A stretch of 64,000 bases of DNA from Aphelocoma coerulescens (Eukaryota > Chordata > Aves > Passeriformes > Corvidae). Under the pieces are notes generated by a model, which was not told the DNA's origin, did no database searches, and worked only from the letters and a program-made list of their open reading frames with translations. The stretch covers positions 14,688,001-14,752,000 of the forward strand of contig NC_091017.1 in assembly GCF_041296385.1 (NCBI RefSeq), written 5' to 3'. Shown one piece after another: positions 40,601-53,274 of this stretch (its first letter is position 1; the number at the start of each line of letters is the position of its first letter). The position numbers and the translations under genes were made by a program.

Positions 40601-43600
40601 CCAGACCTCTCACCTCGCCCTGAGCAGAACTGTGACAGCGATGAGGGTCCCTCCAATTGGAAGGCAGAAGCCAAAGCGGAACAATCGCAACTCCTGCCTG
40701 TCAGGGTGAGTGCAGTTGTTGGGGGCTCTGTTGTTGGCAGCCCCTCAAGGCCAAGGGAGCAGCACACGGGCCCTGCCTTTCTCGGGGCTTGGCCTCGCCA
40801 GAGCTCAAAGGCATTTGGTTCCCAGGTGCATGTTGGGGTTTTGGCAGGCTCATCCTTCAGCATCCTGGGATATTGCTGTGCCCTATGGAATGTAGGAGCC
40901 CATGGTGCTGAGCCATGGCAGCTGGGCCAGGAGAGCCACAGGGAAGGTTTTCAAACTGTGTTTGGCCTCTGGAAGGAGAAGGAAGAGCTAGAGGCTGCAG
41001 GCAGCTTTTCCTGGGAAAGGCTGGTGATCAGCTGCAAGGGACTGTGGGCAATACCTTGTGGAAAATGAGAGGAAGCTGAGAGAAGTAAAGCAGTGCAGGG
41101 CCTTGCCTTCTGCAGGAGCCATTCTTCAGCATCAGTTGCCAAAAAGATAAAGCACGATCCTGGCTCTCAAAGTCTTGGGAGTGCAGAGTGCTGCAACCAG
41201 CCCTCAGGCCAGCAGAAGTGGGCAGTGTTTGTCCTTGCTGCTGGGAAGCCCAGTTAAGGAGTGTCAGTGTGAAGTAAGGAGCAGGGATGCTGCATCTGCC
41301 TTGGAGTGGGTGGTGAGGGGGGGGAAGGAGGGGCTGCGTTTCTGAGAGAGGGGTGGAGTCCCTGCCGGCTTCTGCCATCAGCTGGGGGGCGACTCAGCTC
41401 CCTGGGGTAGCCCAAAGGCAACTTGTCTCCACAGTGTGTCTCTGGGCACCCCTGCAGAACATGCATTTGTCCAAATTTGGCTGCTAAATCCATCACTTTG
41501 CCAGGCAATGGGAGAGTGAGAAATGGTAGCTGGGGAGTTGCAAGTCCTGCAGGGGCAAGAACAGGATGGATAAAGTCAGCCAGGATTTGCATGAACTGTG
41601 TTGCATCTTTCCCGATGTGTGAGATGTCAGTGTCTTGTCCACACTGCTGTGGACTTCAGAAGGACTAGGAGTCTCATTTATTTGGGTGAATGAGAAATAT
41701 TCCTCTTGCTCTAGGACTGGCTTAGAAGAATTGGGAACTATTATTTCTAACTGTTCTTTTTAACTAAGGAAACTTTTTGCTCAACTCTTTTAAATGCAGA
41801 GGCAGCCTGTGCCTTTGAAAGCAAAGCTTGGCTGCCTCAAAGCAAAATTCCATAAAGGAAGCAGACTGCAGGAACATACTTATATAATAATAATAACAAC
41901 AGTAATGATAAATAGTAGCAGTAGTAGCAGGAGTAGTAGTAATTTAAGAAAGGAAACATTGTTCTCTGACTGCCAGGTTGCAAAGGGAACACTGGCATTT
42001 TTCTCAGAGGAAGAGGAGGTGACTGTGGGGATTTCAGTTCATTTTCTACCTGGCCTCCATTAGTAACTCCCCCTCAGATGGGCCTTTTAATCCTTAGCAG
42101 CACTTTATTATTAATGGGCTTGCAGGACATTTCTAGAGCTGTTGGTAAGCAAATGCTGGCTGAGTGCATGTCAATTAGTAAAAAAACTAACAAAAAAAAC
42201 GCAAACAAACTCCTTCTGCCTCCCTCGTTCTTGTTTCAGGAAAAGAAGCCCATTGAGGTGCCATCAACTGAAAACACTTGGAAGGTTGGTGCTCTTCAAT
42301 AATAGATCTCTGGTTTTGCCTATGTTTTGCGTCCATTAAGGAATTGGGAATTCCTGAAAATTGGGAATTTCCTTGAAAAAGGAATTGGGTGGGGAAGAAA
42401 TACTTTGCTGAGCTCCTGTTCACTCAGCAGATGTTTCCCTCACTGAAAGTGTGTTTTGGGGTGTGCTGAGGAGAAGTAGAGGTAAAAGCTGGAGTTGTAA
42501 GATCAGCCTTCCTCTCAGTCTGTGAGTGTAGCATTCTCAAATGCAGTTCTAGAGCCAGAGTGACAACTCATCCCAGGCAGCCTGAGCTGCTCCTCCCTCA
42601 AGCTGGGGGTTGCTTTTCCCGAGTGGCCCTTGTCCAAAGGCTCTGCACCTGCTGCTCATGTCCTGAATGGACGTGCATGACACTTAGAGAGCTGCTGGTA
42701 ATCAGATGTTTGCTGAGTGCATGCTTGTTTCCTGTCAATGAGTAAAATACCCAGACAAGCTCACACTGCTTCCCTCTTTCTTGTCTCAGCCCATTGTGCA
42801 CATTTATGTGCAGTCCATTGAAGGAATATTGGAGGTAGGTGCTCTTCAATAACAGATCTCCAGGTGGAAGCCTGTACAAATCCATGAGGAGCTGGATCCC
42901 TCTGACTCTCTGCAGGGTGAAACGTTCTCTTGTGTCCATCAGCAAAACTCCTGAGAGCTGCTTCTCTCCCTCTCTTTCCAGAAAATGAGGAACTCACTGT
43001 CACTTCTCCTGCCACCTCTTCAGACGCCTCTGAGAAAAGAGACTTTCAATCTTCCATTGCCAGCAAAGGTAAGCCAGCCCATTTTTGCCAGGGCTGCTGA
43101 TAAATTCCAAGAGATCTTTCTGCTGAGCAGAAGTTCAGCTCAGCTGTTTGGCAGCTCTTAGGATGTTTTAAAAGTATTTATTCAAAAATGCACATGTCCC
43201 TAATGTGCCAGCAACACACCGTTTAGGTGTCAGTGGATGTATTTATTGTGAAGCTACACGCTGAACTACTTTGCACTTTGTCCTTTAATCCTAGGAATCC
43301 CAACGTGATGGGCAAGTGGCCAGGGAGTTTCAGAAGAGTTTTGGCCAAGTGGCCAAGGAGTTTCAGAAGAGTTTTGGCCAAGTGGCCAAGACTTCTCCCA
43401 GAAGCTGTGGCCAAGTGGCCAAGGCTTCTCTGGAAGGTCACGTTACAAGCAAACAGAGCTTCCTGAAGCGTCCTGTGCACACTGACGGGCCCTTGCCCAG
43501 GAAGACCATGGGTATCAAAAGGCCCGGCCAGCCCCTGGTGCCTGATGAATCCAAGAGAGTCCGGAAGGTGGAGAGTGAGCCTGGTCCTTTGGAGGTCACA

Positions 43601-45659
43601 GAGAAGCCTTGCAAGGACCAGCCCAAAGTCCTAGAAACAGTGAAGCCAAAAGCCATCAAAAGGACAGAAAGACAAAAAAGACCCACAGACAGGAAAGACC
43701 TGAAGCCGGCACCTCACAAGCTCTCTGAGAAGCCAAAGGACAAGGGCTCCCAGCAGGCCAACGCCAAAGGCTTTCTGGAGCCCCGGCCCCTGGGAGCTGG
43801 CCAGGAACGTGACGCTCTCATCCCCAGCAGGCACAGGCCTGGCAATTTGCACAAGGAGAAAGTGCCCTTGCCTCCTGGGGAGAAGAAGTTGTTCTCGCCT
43901 GCAAGGAAGCCGGACTGGAAGAGGAAAGCCATGAAGAGTCCTGAGGAGCCCCCTGGAAAGAAGAAGGTGAGAGGGGCAGGGGGAGGTGGGTTTGGACAAT
44001 GACCAAGGTGGTGTTTGGAAAACCCATGTGGAGTTTCCACTTCATAGGTTGGCAGTAGAGCCATGATCCTTCTCTAATGGTGTTACCAAACTTCTAAGGG
44101 GTGTGTTCCCACCGCTGTTTCCAATTGGTCACAGATCCCCTCCTGAGCAAATGGAAAGCCCTGTAAGCTGTCTAACATGCTCTGGTGTTTTGGGGCTTTT
44201 CTTGGAATCCTAGTTTCCTGCAAGAAGAAATCCCCAGCCCTCCTCTGTCAGAGGAGGTTTTGGCAGCAGGCTGTGGCAGCTTGTGGCTGACCAGCCCCCG
44301 CCAGCACTGCTGGGTTTCTCTGGGTTTCAGCCCAAGCAGAGCTTTGTAGGGTGGCGGTGCCCCCTTCCTGTGCCCCCCATTACAAGCAGTGTGGTACTGA
44401 GGCACTTGGCACATGGATAAATGGGCAAAAAGCTTGCTTGGGTTTCCTTGGAGCTGCTGTGATGCCAGCAGTGATGCCTGAGAGGTGGCTGGGTGCACTC
44501 AGGGGCTTTCCAGGGAGCCCTTTGCAGAGTCCCTCAGCCATTGCAGTGGCTTTCCCTTGAATTCCAAGAGAGCCCTTCATTTAACTGAGCAGGTCGATGC
44601 TCCCAAGTGTTTTTTGGGAAGCTGACTCCCAAAGGGGCCTGGGTCAGCTGCAGCAAGAGTTGTCTGCAGGCTTCATGGTGAATGGGCACTGCCTGTGGAC
44701 TCCCTGACTGCAGGAAATCCCAAGTCAGAGCCTGTATCCCAGACGGGAGTGCAGCCTGGAAGGAGAACTCATTGAGAGCAGCACTGCTGAGAAGCTGCTC
44801 CATGGTTCCATGTTTCTCTGCACTCTGGGAGAGAGGCAGAAACCAGCAGGCACACTGTGGGTAATGCCAAGAGATAAGGGCACTTTCTTTTACATTTTCT
44901 TGGCTTGTAGCAAACGGTTCTGAAGTTTCTCCTTCAGCTGAGCTGATGATTTGCACACTTGATGCTGCACAATCGATGTTATAAAATCTGTAAAAATCTT
45001 TCAGTGATTGGCTCTCTGCCTTAATGGTTCCCGTGCTTCTGGAAGACAATGGCAGCAATTTTCACTGACTGTTTAAATTTCACCCCTCTCAGATTCTTGT
45101 CAATACAATCAGAACCCCCTGCACATCTGGGGGATCTCAGGGATCTCACTCTCCTGTGACTGGAGTTTTTCCTTCCCTTCGATAAGGGGTGTCACAAAGC
45201 ACAATTGCTTACCGTTCTTGACTGTGCCCCAAGGCATCTGAATAAGTTTCTGTACCATTCAGACTGAGTAGGAGGAAAAAAGCCCATCCAGGACAGATGG
45301 AATGCTTGTTTTCAGCAATGGAAGGGCCTTACTTTAGATTACAGTTTGCATCGAGAGGTTTAGCAGTTCCATCCCTGCCACTGGAAAGCAATTAATGTAT
45401 GCAAGCAAGATAGGTAAAATGTCATTTTAGGTTTACTTGTCAGTGAGCCTGAAAGCTCTATCTGCTGTGCTTGGGTTTCCACTTTGTGAGTTCCAGTATC
45501 TTATTTTTTCTGTTTTCAACCAGAATCTGTAAAACTGAGCTGTATTGGTCTGTACTTTGTGTGAACTTTCAAGACATGAGTGATTTTTTTTCCTCCTTTT
45601 TTCTTTCTTCCTGTTAGAGGGAAGACAAGGGGGATACTCCCAGGAAGAAAAAGGAATGA
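37665..45659 (+). CDS. AFF1-like: AFF1-like truncated gene, copy 2, spliced
   Basis: Complete second gene copy. Every exon, splice site and stop of copy 1 is present at +23920, and the translated exons read identically, including the 11-residue repeat block and the TGA at 45657-45659. Differences from copy 1 lie in introns and flanks. Identity of all exons means the copies either arose very recently or are being homogenised, and that copy 2 shares the same truncated protein architecture. Confidence 0.75.
39652..39772 (+). CDS. AFF1-like: AFF1-like exon 2, N-terminal homology segment, copy 2
   Basis: Identical to 15732-15852, with the same CTTTCT tract before the acceptor and the conserved PLFAKPYK. 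Confidence 0.9.
39816..40347 (+). repeat. 177-bp intronic minisatellite, 3 units, copy 2
   Basis: Same three units as copy 1, at 39816, 39993 and 40170. Confidence 0.97.
40394..40705 (+). CDS. AFF1-like: AFF1-like exon 3, P-TEFb-binding helix, copy 2
   Basis: Identical to 16474-16785, 104 codons in phase 0, opening TDKEDELSRRV. Confidence 0.88.
41800..41901 (+). CDS. AFF1-like: Possible AFF1-like exon with microsatellite end, copy 2
   Basis: Counterpart of 17880-17981, unchanged, including the ATA-derived Ile codons before the GTAATG donor. Confidence 0.35.
42240..42284 (+). CDS. AFF1-like: AFF1-like short exon (45 bp), copy 2
   Basis: Counterpart of 18320-18364, unchanged, donor GTTGGT. 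Confidence 0.5.
42790..42834 (+). CDS. AFF1-like: Diverged duplicate of the 45-bp exon, copy 2
   Basis: Counterpart of 18870-18914. The local exon duplication therefore predates the 23.9-kb tandem amplification. Confidence 0.35.
42982..43068 (+). CDS. AFF1-like: AFF1-like exon (87 bp), copy 2
   Basis: Counterpart of 19062-19148, unchanged, with the same frame ambiguity. Confidence 0.5.
43295..43966 (+). CDS. AFF1-like: AFF1-like large basic exon with 11-residue repeats, copy 2
   Basis: Identical to 19375-20046: four 11-residue units at 43316-43447, the KVPLPPGEKKLFSP landmark, and no AF9/ENL-binding motif. Confidence 0.8.
43316..43447 (+). repeat. 33-bp coding minisatellite, four units, copy 2
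   Basis: Identical to 19396-19527. Confidence 0.92.
45618..45659 (+). CDS. AFF1-like: AFF1-like last in-frame exon with stop, copy 2
   Basis: Counterpart of 21698-21739, with the same TGA and an AATAAA at 45705-45710. The stop is shared, so it predates the array. Confidence 0.65.
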   Translation, partial: REDKGDTPRKKKE

Positions 45660-46750
45660 AAACACCCAACAAAATAATTTCAGCCTTCAGCAAACAAAGG
45701 CCCCAATAAACTGAAGTGAGTATGCAGTGGTAGGATGTCAGAAAGAAGTGTAAATCTTAGTTTTTGTTCAGAAGGGTGAGACCCAGAACCCTATCTCCTG
45801 TCCTGGCACTCGAGAGTTTGCTTGGAACATCGTGTGCCTTCTGCAACTCCAGATGCTGCAGACTGGCCTTACCAGGCTGGAAGCACCCGGTGCAGAAAGC
45901 AGCTCTGTAGGTGTGGGTGGGTAAGGGCAGGGAGTCTTTCCCTTCTGACATCCTCTTAAAGCACAGAGGTGTTGGGGCTGACGTTTGGCTGGGGGAAGGG
46001 ATGTTCCCATTGCGGTAGGAATGGAAGAGCTTTAATTCTGGAGTTCCTTCCTGCCTTTTTTCAGGGAAAATGAGCAGCTGCCTTAGTCATGTGCTGGCTT
46101 CTGGGGTGGGAAGGGTAGGAGGTGTTTTTGGGGAGAGAGGGCTCTGGATCAGGTGGGGGATAGTGCTGTGCTCCGTGTCAAACCGTGCTCTGTGCAGCAT
46201 CAGCTGTGCCAAGGCAGAGCAGCTGGAGAGCACGTGGGCAGTGAATAGGGACCAAAGCACTGGAAAAGTGGGTGCTGAAAGAGGGGAGAGGACTGTCCCA
46301 CGCACAGCAGAGTCAGGCAAGAGGTGCAGCCTCACACCCGAGCCTTCCCACTGGGTTTAACTTCATTGCCTCTTCTGATGCTGCAGCCCATGGGCTGGGA
46401 TTCGCTGTTGGTGTGTTCTTGGAAACTTTGAGAAGCTGACTAAAAATGGTGTCAGTGAGCAGTGGTGAAACAAGGCTGAGAGCTCTTTGGTGCTGCTTCT
46501 TGCTGCCAGAGTTCCCTGGCCATCCTGATTTCAGATGACCAGAAATCTGCTAGGCCACTCTGTTAGTGAATGTGAAAGTCTCTGCCAATTAAAAGTCTCT
46601 CTCGCTTGAAGCCTCTCAGCTTTGGAAGTGTTGCCTACTTGAGGCACTGGCAAGAACTGGCCAGTTCAGGATGTAGCCAAGTTTGTCAGAAATCCCTACG
46701 GTGTGTGTGCATCATATTCATGAATTTGCTTCTCTTGTCCTGACCATCAG

Positions 46751-46984
46751 AAGCTTCATTCCAAACCGAGAGGAAAACTGTGGTGCTGCCACCACTGCCG
46801 GCCATGACTGCTGCACAACGGGCACCAAACTCGACCACGACGGCTCAAAAGAGCCCCAGAACCGAGAGTGACGACCTGGACCTGCCTGCCATGGATAACC
46901 CTGCCAGGAACCAGGATCCTTTGTTTGCCACGCTCAGGAAAGTGGAGAAAGATCCCGAGGAACTATCCCAGGGCATCAACACTG
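46751..46984 (+). pseudogene. AFF1-like: Downstream AFF1-like exon, copy 2
   Basis: Counterpart of 22831-23064, unchanged, with the same unreachable frame. Confidence 0.5.
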
Positions 46985-47403
46985 GTATCCAGGAGAGCTG
47001 GCGGGAGGTTTCCTGCAACCCACGCGTGCTGTGTGGTTCTCTTCAGAAACGCCCTCTCACCTAAGTGACCACTTCTGGTTGTGGGCAACTGCAGATACAA
47101 GCCTGGTGGGAGGAGGAGTACGTTTATAATAAGAAAGGGTGGTTTGCTTAAAATGAAGAAACAACAAAGCTGTGGGTTTGGCTGCAACCTGGGCCTAAGG
47201 TTTTATAGCTTTTTTTACAAACTTGCTCATGACCCTTGCAGCTTTGCATTCCCTGGTAATAAAATTGGATTACTTGGCTGTTTGCTGATGGCTCGGGGTG
47301 CGGGGTCTAGGGCGTTGGGGGGTGTGTGTTAGGCCAGCCTGTGCACACTGTAGTAGCTGCCTTCTCACTGCTTGCTTTTTCCTGACAATTTTCCTGCTTG
47401 CAG

Positions 47404-47501
47404 CCCTCACAGCTCTTTCAGCCACTGAGCGAGGAAACCTGCTGCTGGATTTCTCCGCGCTTGGGAAAAGTGTAATGGTGCAAAGCATTGTGAGCTGCCA
47501 G
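47404..47501 (+). pseudogene. AFF1-like: Downstream 98-bp exon, copy 2
   Basis: Counterpart of 23484-23581, unchanged. Confidence 0.4.
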
Positions 47502-47688
47502 GTGAGAAGCCAAGGTTCCATTTCCATTGTCGGAGGGATTGCTGGGGAAGAAGGCAAGAGGGGGAGAGCCTGGAGAAGAGACTGTGCCTGGGACCAATGA
47601 ACATTTTCTCTGGAAACTTAGGAGAGCCAGGCTTTGGAATGGCTTTAGGCATCTCTCTCTGACCAGCTTGTTCTCTGTGGTTTTTCAG

Positions 47689-47769
47689 GGATCTGCAGGG
47701 GATGACAGGAATCCTTTCCCAGTGACTTTGCTGCCAAATGAAGACAAGACAAGAAGACCTCAAGTCTGA
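47689..47769 (+). pseudogene. AFF1-like: Downstream AFF1-like exon ending in PQV-stop, copy 2
   Basis: Counterpart of 23769-23849, unchanged, with TGA at 47767-47769. Confidence 0.65.
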
Positions 47770-47789
47770 ACAGTAAGTGTTTGTTTTAC

Positions 47790-47827
47790 AGCCCTGCCTG
47801 GAGTTTCTGCAGCCACCAGGCAGGGCT
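47790..47827. other. Perfect 12-bp inverted repeat (hairpin), copy 3
   Basis: Same arms and loop as 1-38. Confidence 0.75.
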
Positions 47828-48412
47828 GGCCCTGCAGCCACCCTGGCTTCTGCTTCCTCATGAGCACCTCCTTTAGGAGAAAGGAGAGAGATTGGGGAGA
47901 GCTGCCCTGTGAGGGCAGCACCTGCTAAGTAGCTTGGCTACAGCTGGGCAGCACTTGAATTTTTGACTCCTTGCTGGGCCTGTGACCAGTATTGGCCAAC
48001 AGAAATTCCTCGAGTTGCTGCCACATTTTTTATTGTACACCTTAGTCATTACAAATGTTGTGTTGTCCTGTGGTGCAAGCAGTGGGGAATACTCAGAAGC
48101 TGTAACCTGCCATCCCACGGGGCCTTTGCAGTGTCATTTTCCATAAAACACAAAGCTCTGTGAGCCCCTCTGGGCAAAGGGATGCATTGCCTTGATCTGC
48201 TGGCAAGCTTGCAAAAGAAAATGAGCACGATGTGCCTGGCTGAAGGGCTGGGAGGCTGTAAAAACCCTCTCCCTAAAGCGGCACCTGCTGAAAGCCAAAA
48301 GGCTTTGCAGGTCCTCTTGGAGCCAAGTGACTGCAGTCATTGACTGGACTCTGCCAGTGTGCCTGTTGGATGAGTCCAACCAAATGTTTTCTCTTCCCTC
48401 CCTTTGTCCCAG

Positions 48413-49709
48413 ACCTTTCTGCTGGACAAAGCCAAGTGACGTGACCAAGAGCCGGACTGACCTCGTGCACCGAATGAGACCGAATTTACAGTGACCCAGA
48501 CTGGAATCCAGTGTGCCTTGACTGGGTCTCCAGGATGTAAATAGTTCCAAGTTCTCTGTTCTTTTGAAGCCTTACAAACAGTTCTGTTGTGTTTTTATTG
48601 TTCAATGCAAAGATCTGCATATTATTTTTGTTTGAAATACAGTTGTAAGTTATTTTGGTTACCTTTGGGAAACTTTGTGGTTTTTGAGGGTAATGCTTTT
48701 CTGCCTTGCAAAAGAAGAGATGGAGGGGGGTACCTGCCTTTAAAAAGACCACGTGAAATTTTTGGAAAGGCTGGTTATTTACTTTAAAAATAATGATTGG
48801 AACAAAACTGTTAGCACTTTCTGCTTAAAATCTGAGCCCAAAGAAAGGTTGGTGAGTTATGCTGTGGTCTGCACTTCATTAGAATGGCCTAAGCATGGCA
48901 GAATTGGGTCTGTTGGCAAACAACCGCAAAGTCAGAACAGAAAACGGGACTGTTTGGGAAACAACTCCTTCTCACACACTCAGCTGTGGTAAATGCAGAG
49001 ATAGTTGTGACTGGAGTGAAAGGAGCTGGTGCTGACTCCAGCTGTGCACAGCTGTAATTAGCAGCCCTCACTCTGCCCTGAGCCAGTCATACAGTGCCAT
49101 GCACGAGTGATCCCTACATTGTCCCTTCCTGGTGCAGTATCTGGCATCTGCTGACTGAGATGCCATCATCTAATGTAGCTTCACTTTGGAATTTACTAGG
49201 AAAACAAACAAAAACAGAGCAAATGTTCATAAGCTCTGCTCAGTTTTGGCCTGTTAAGAACACCGATCCAAAGGCAGCAGTTTTGTGTAAACACAAATGA
49301 TGAAAAGTCAGCTTTGCTGAGGAGTCCCAGATGCAGATTTCCTGTACAGCAGCACAGCTCCTACTGGCACAGGACATGAGTTCCTATTTGCCTGTGACTG
49401 ATTTGCAAACACCTGCTGAGAACAAGCTGAGTAACCACACTTGGCTCTTCAAAAAGTCCAACAACGTGATATGTGTAGCAGTGTTAACAGCCAGGCCACA
49501 GCATGTCACACGTTGAATTGTCCTCGCAGCCCTCGAAGAAATCAGTTAAACTGCTTAAACTTAGCGAACCCTAAAGGAAAATGCTTTAATGCTGAAGCTT
49601 TAAAAGTATCCATTTTCACCAAAATGCCATCAAAGAATCCCAATCCAAAACAAACCACGAGCATTTGGTTTTAAAGTAGTCTAAATAAAAACTTTTTGAG
49701 CAAGCAGAA
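48413..49709 (+). pseudogene. AFF1-like: Probable last exon and 3' UTR of AFF1-like copy 2 gene
   Basis: Third occurrence of the TDLVH exon, stop at 48492-48494 and AATAAA at 49684-49689. The 3' UTR carries private substitutions (near 48589, 49225, 49295) while the short coding part is unchanged. Confidence 0.45.
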
Positions 49710-51230
49710 GGGAAAGATTTATTAAGTAGCTAAGCAGCACTTCATTTGTAATAGTGGTTGAGTGTACACATGCAGTAAGTGAAAGGAACTAAACCTTAGT
49801 CTCCCAAATGGTGTCCTGCAAGTTAGAGAAAATCCCTTTTCTTTCAGTAAGTAAGTAAAACAAGCAAAATACTTTGCTTGTAGATTATTCAAGTGTTTCC
49901 CCCAGCATCTGGAAAAAATAAGCTCCCTTTTTAAATGTATTTTCCCGTATTTTGATGTTATTATCAAGCAAACAAATAGGCTCTTATTGTACAATATGGG
50001 AAAGCAGTCAATTATTCTGAAGTGCTAGAATCCATTTAAGAATGTTTGAAAGCATTTAAAGCATCGACATACTATTTTTCTAGTGTGGCTTTACAATAGT
50101 TTTAATTCTCACTGACTGTGTGCCATGCTTTCCTTGCAGACAACTGCAATTACAGCTTTACCTGTGAGAGCCTCCTGTCCTTATGGCTGGGATCCTCATT
50201 AAGATTTGAGACAACACTCTCTGCCACCTTAAAAAATACACCCAAACACATAGAAAGCCCCAACAAACCAGAACCCCCCTCGTGCACATTTACTATAAGC
50301 ACCAAGTTTTCCATTTGGAAAGCACCAAGTATCAGATTCATCCAGACAGAGGTCCCAGGTCTGCTGTGAAATACATCTTAATTCAAGTCAATGGCAGAAA
50401 GAGGCACTTGGGGAAAGGATTCATCTTTTCTTAAGGCAGACTGCTGGAGTAGAGCAGATACAGTATGTTCTAAAAGAGCTTGTTTCTTCTTAGTGTCAAT
50501 GCAGAAAGGCTATTGCATTTATCTAACAAAACACAGGTCTAATTCACGCAAAAACTCCACTTCAGGAGACCCAGAAAGAGGCACGGGGAATTCTAATTAA
50601 TCTGACTTTTCTCTCCTTTTATTTCATAGAAATATATATATATGTAAATATATATGTTATATATATATACATCAATCACTTTTTTTTTAAGTTGCAAGAA
50701 AATCAAGTCTAATTTCTTACGTTTTTCCCTATGCAAAAAGGCCCTCCGGATCTAAAAATGCCTGCCATCCCATGCATGCTTTGTTGACATACCAGGATCT
50801 TGAATCTGGGTGAGTCAGCCAGGCATCCATCCCAGACATCCATCCCTGTTCCTGATGGTCTGGCTGTACTTGGGCACTGCACCAGGGCAAAGGAACACCT
50901 CAGTGTTGCAGCTGAAGGAGACACAGAGATTCTGAACTGGATCCACCATCACTCACCCATAGATTTCAGATCCTGGTAAAGCGGATTAACACATTTACAT
51001 TACACCAGTCAATCTAAAATTATTAAATCAGGTTGTTACCACGCTGTTCTCAAAAATTCTCAGGAGAGGAATTACCTAACTTTAGGCATATTTCTTTTTG
51101 TATGTAAAGACAGTGTGTTCCATGACCACCACTACTGTTTGATCATGGGTTTTAGTCTTACCTTCTGTTACAATTCATCCTGAATGGTGGCTCTTACAGT
51201 GCAGCTCTTTCTAAGGAAGTTCCCTTCTCT

Positions 51231-51245
51231 TCACTAGAGGGCAGC
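51231..51245 (+). promoter_or_regulatory. CTCF-like site, copy 3
   Basis: Unchanged counterpart of 3442-3456. Confidence 0.45.
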
Positions 51246-51338
51246 CCATAACCCCTTATAAGCAACTACCAGCCTGATAACATTACAGCAAGCAAAATAA
51301 AGTTCTTTAAGGACAGCTGAGTTTTAGACTGATAAATT

Positions 51339-51719
51339 GTAGATACAAAAATGCTGCTAGCAAGGATTTTCTTGCTATTTTCTAAGTCCGTGAGAGACTT
51401 TTCTCTCTCACAGAAGAGGTGGCAGGGAATGTAAACAACCAAGCCACCTGCAACCTTGAGAAGTCTTGTTTATGGTATAGTAGAAAAATATTTTGGCAAT
51501 GGATGTTTTAGGATTTTAGCCAACCACCCCCAAGGGGTGGCTGATCCTTTGTCCAATTAGACTATAAAGAAAAAGTCTATAAAAGAGTTTGTAAAATAAT
51601 TAAATAGATCAATCTTGCTGCACAATTCCTGCCTGCTGGATCATCTCTCCTCCTCCTCCCTATGGCTGCAGGACATGGTGATATACCCTAGGGCCCAGGC
51701 CTGTGGTAATAATAAATCA
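51339..51719 (+). mobile_element. Endogenous-retrovirus LTR-like block, copy 3
   Basis: Counterpart of 3550-3930. Confidence 0.5.
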
Positions 51720-52999
51720 GGGACCAATTAAAACCAAAATTATTTCTGCTCCAATACTGCCATTACTGTAAGTTTCACTGGAACCTGGTAACAGTTCCCA
51801 TCAGTGAGTGAGTTCAGTGGGTGTGAGCATATGCCCTGGGCCAGAACTCAGAACAAGACCAAGAATGATTCTCTGTTTTAGATGAGTTATTCTGCATCCC
51901 GTCTGCAACTGAGAATAGCTGCATGACCAAGTCAAGGAGCCTCAGTGTACAAGTATTTGATTCCTGCACTTCTGATAGGAATAACCTAAGCAATGAAGTT
52001 TGCTTTCAAGAAAATAATTTATTAGAACAGTAGCTATTTTGTATTCCCCAAAGGAAAACTTACCAAAAAGAAAAGACGAAAGTACCGCTATATACAAAGA
52101 CAACAAACTTTAACAGCAGTTAAAGCATTTTAAACAGCAGTTTCCTTGTTTTAGAAAATTAACTCTTTAGAGAAGCATTACATCTTTAGACGTATTCTGT
52201 ACAATTCTTATGTGATCTGTTTTCACACAACAAAGGTAACCAATTAACAACTGGTCTTGAAGGCATAAGCTACCAGCTCATTAATTATCTTTCTTTTCTA
52301 GCAAAATCAGGCCTTATTTTCCAAGAAGTATGCTTTATTGTAAAAGATTATAACATCTAATTTCAGAAAATTTTCACTGCTTACAGGTAATGGACAAAGT
52401 CTAGACAAGAAATAAGCAAGATAAAAGTGGCTCACATCAAGAATTGACTCTGTTCTCCATTTAGCTGATGATTTTCCCAAAATTTGCAAAAAAAAAGTAC
52501 TCCAGAAGCCTCTGCTTACTGAAAGAGACCATTTAATAAAACCAAAGATTGCTGAGCAACTTTTACTATGCACAATACTAATGTAAGTTTCAACACCTGT
52601 TTAATGTCTCACTAATTCTTCACCAATTCCATATTTCAGAACTGGGAAAAGGCTGGAACAGCAGGTATATTACCCTTTTTACAGTAACATTTTCCAGAGT
52701 TTTTAAGAGATACTAAGTGCATTCTAAGGAATCCATTCTTTATGTTGAGACTTTAGTACTTTTAGTCCAAAAATAACAAATGGGAAAACTTGATTCCATA
52801 AAGCTGAAAAATCACTCAGCTTCCTATTCGGTACTTTGTAGGAGGAATATGAAGGGGCAATTTCTAGGAAAAAGAAGCATTCACATTATGTACTTTACAC
52901 TTGAATTTTTCAGAGAAACAACACTGAAAATTACAACAAATGGTATCTTTAAAACCGGCCAATATGAAATTAGAAGGTTGCCAGTTCTGCAGTTATGAC

Positions 53000-53274
53000 C
53001 ATAGAATCACAGAATGGTTTGGGTTGGGAGGGACCTTAAAGATCATCTCGTTCCAACCCTCTGCCATGGGCAGGGGCATCTTCCACTAGACCAAGTTGCT
53101 CAGAGCCCCATCCAGCCTGGCCTTGGACACTTCCAGGAGTGGGGCATCCACAACTTCTCTGAGCAACCTCTTCCAGTGCCTCATCATCCTCACAAGAATT
53201 TATTCCTAATACCTAATCTAAACCTTTTTCAGTTTGAAGTCATTCTCCCTTGTTTTGCCATGCTCTTCTAAATA
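53000..53274 (-). mobile_element. CR1: CR1 LINE 3' fragment, copy 3
   Basis: Counterpart of 5211-5485. Confidence 0.92.

Larger units (their letters stand above)
42121..42865 (+). repeat. Old local exon-plus-flank duplication, copy 2
   Basis: Counterpart of 18201-18945; the members are 42121-42313 and 42675-42865. Confidence 0.8.
23870..47789 (+). repeat. Tandem segmental duplication, unit copy 2
   Basis: Complete second copy, 23,920 bp, in the same orientation as copy 1. Private differences that I noticed include 24119 (T, against C in the others), the T in the TTTCTATTC stretch near 28903, a G near 30406 and an A near 32117. It has four 50-bp units at 34817 and three 177-bp units at 39816. 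All AFF1-like exons read the same as in copy 1. Confidence 0.98.
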
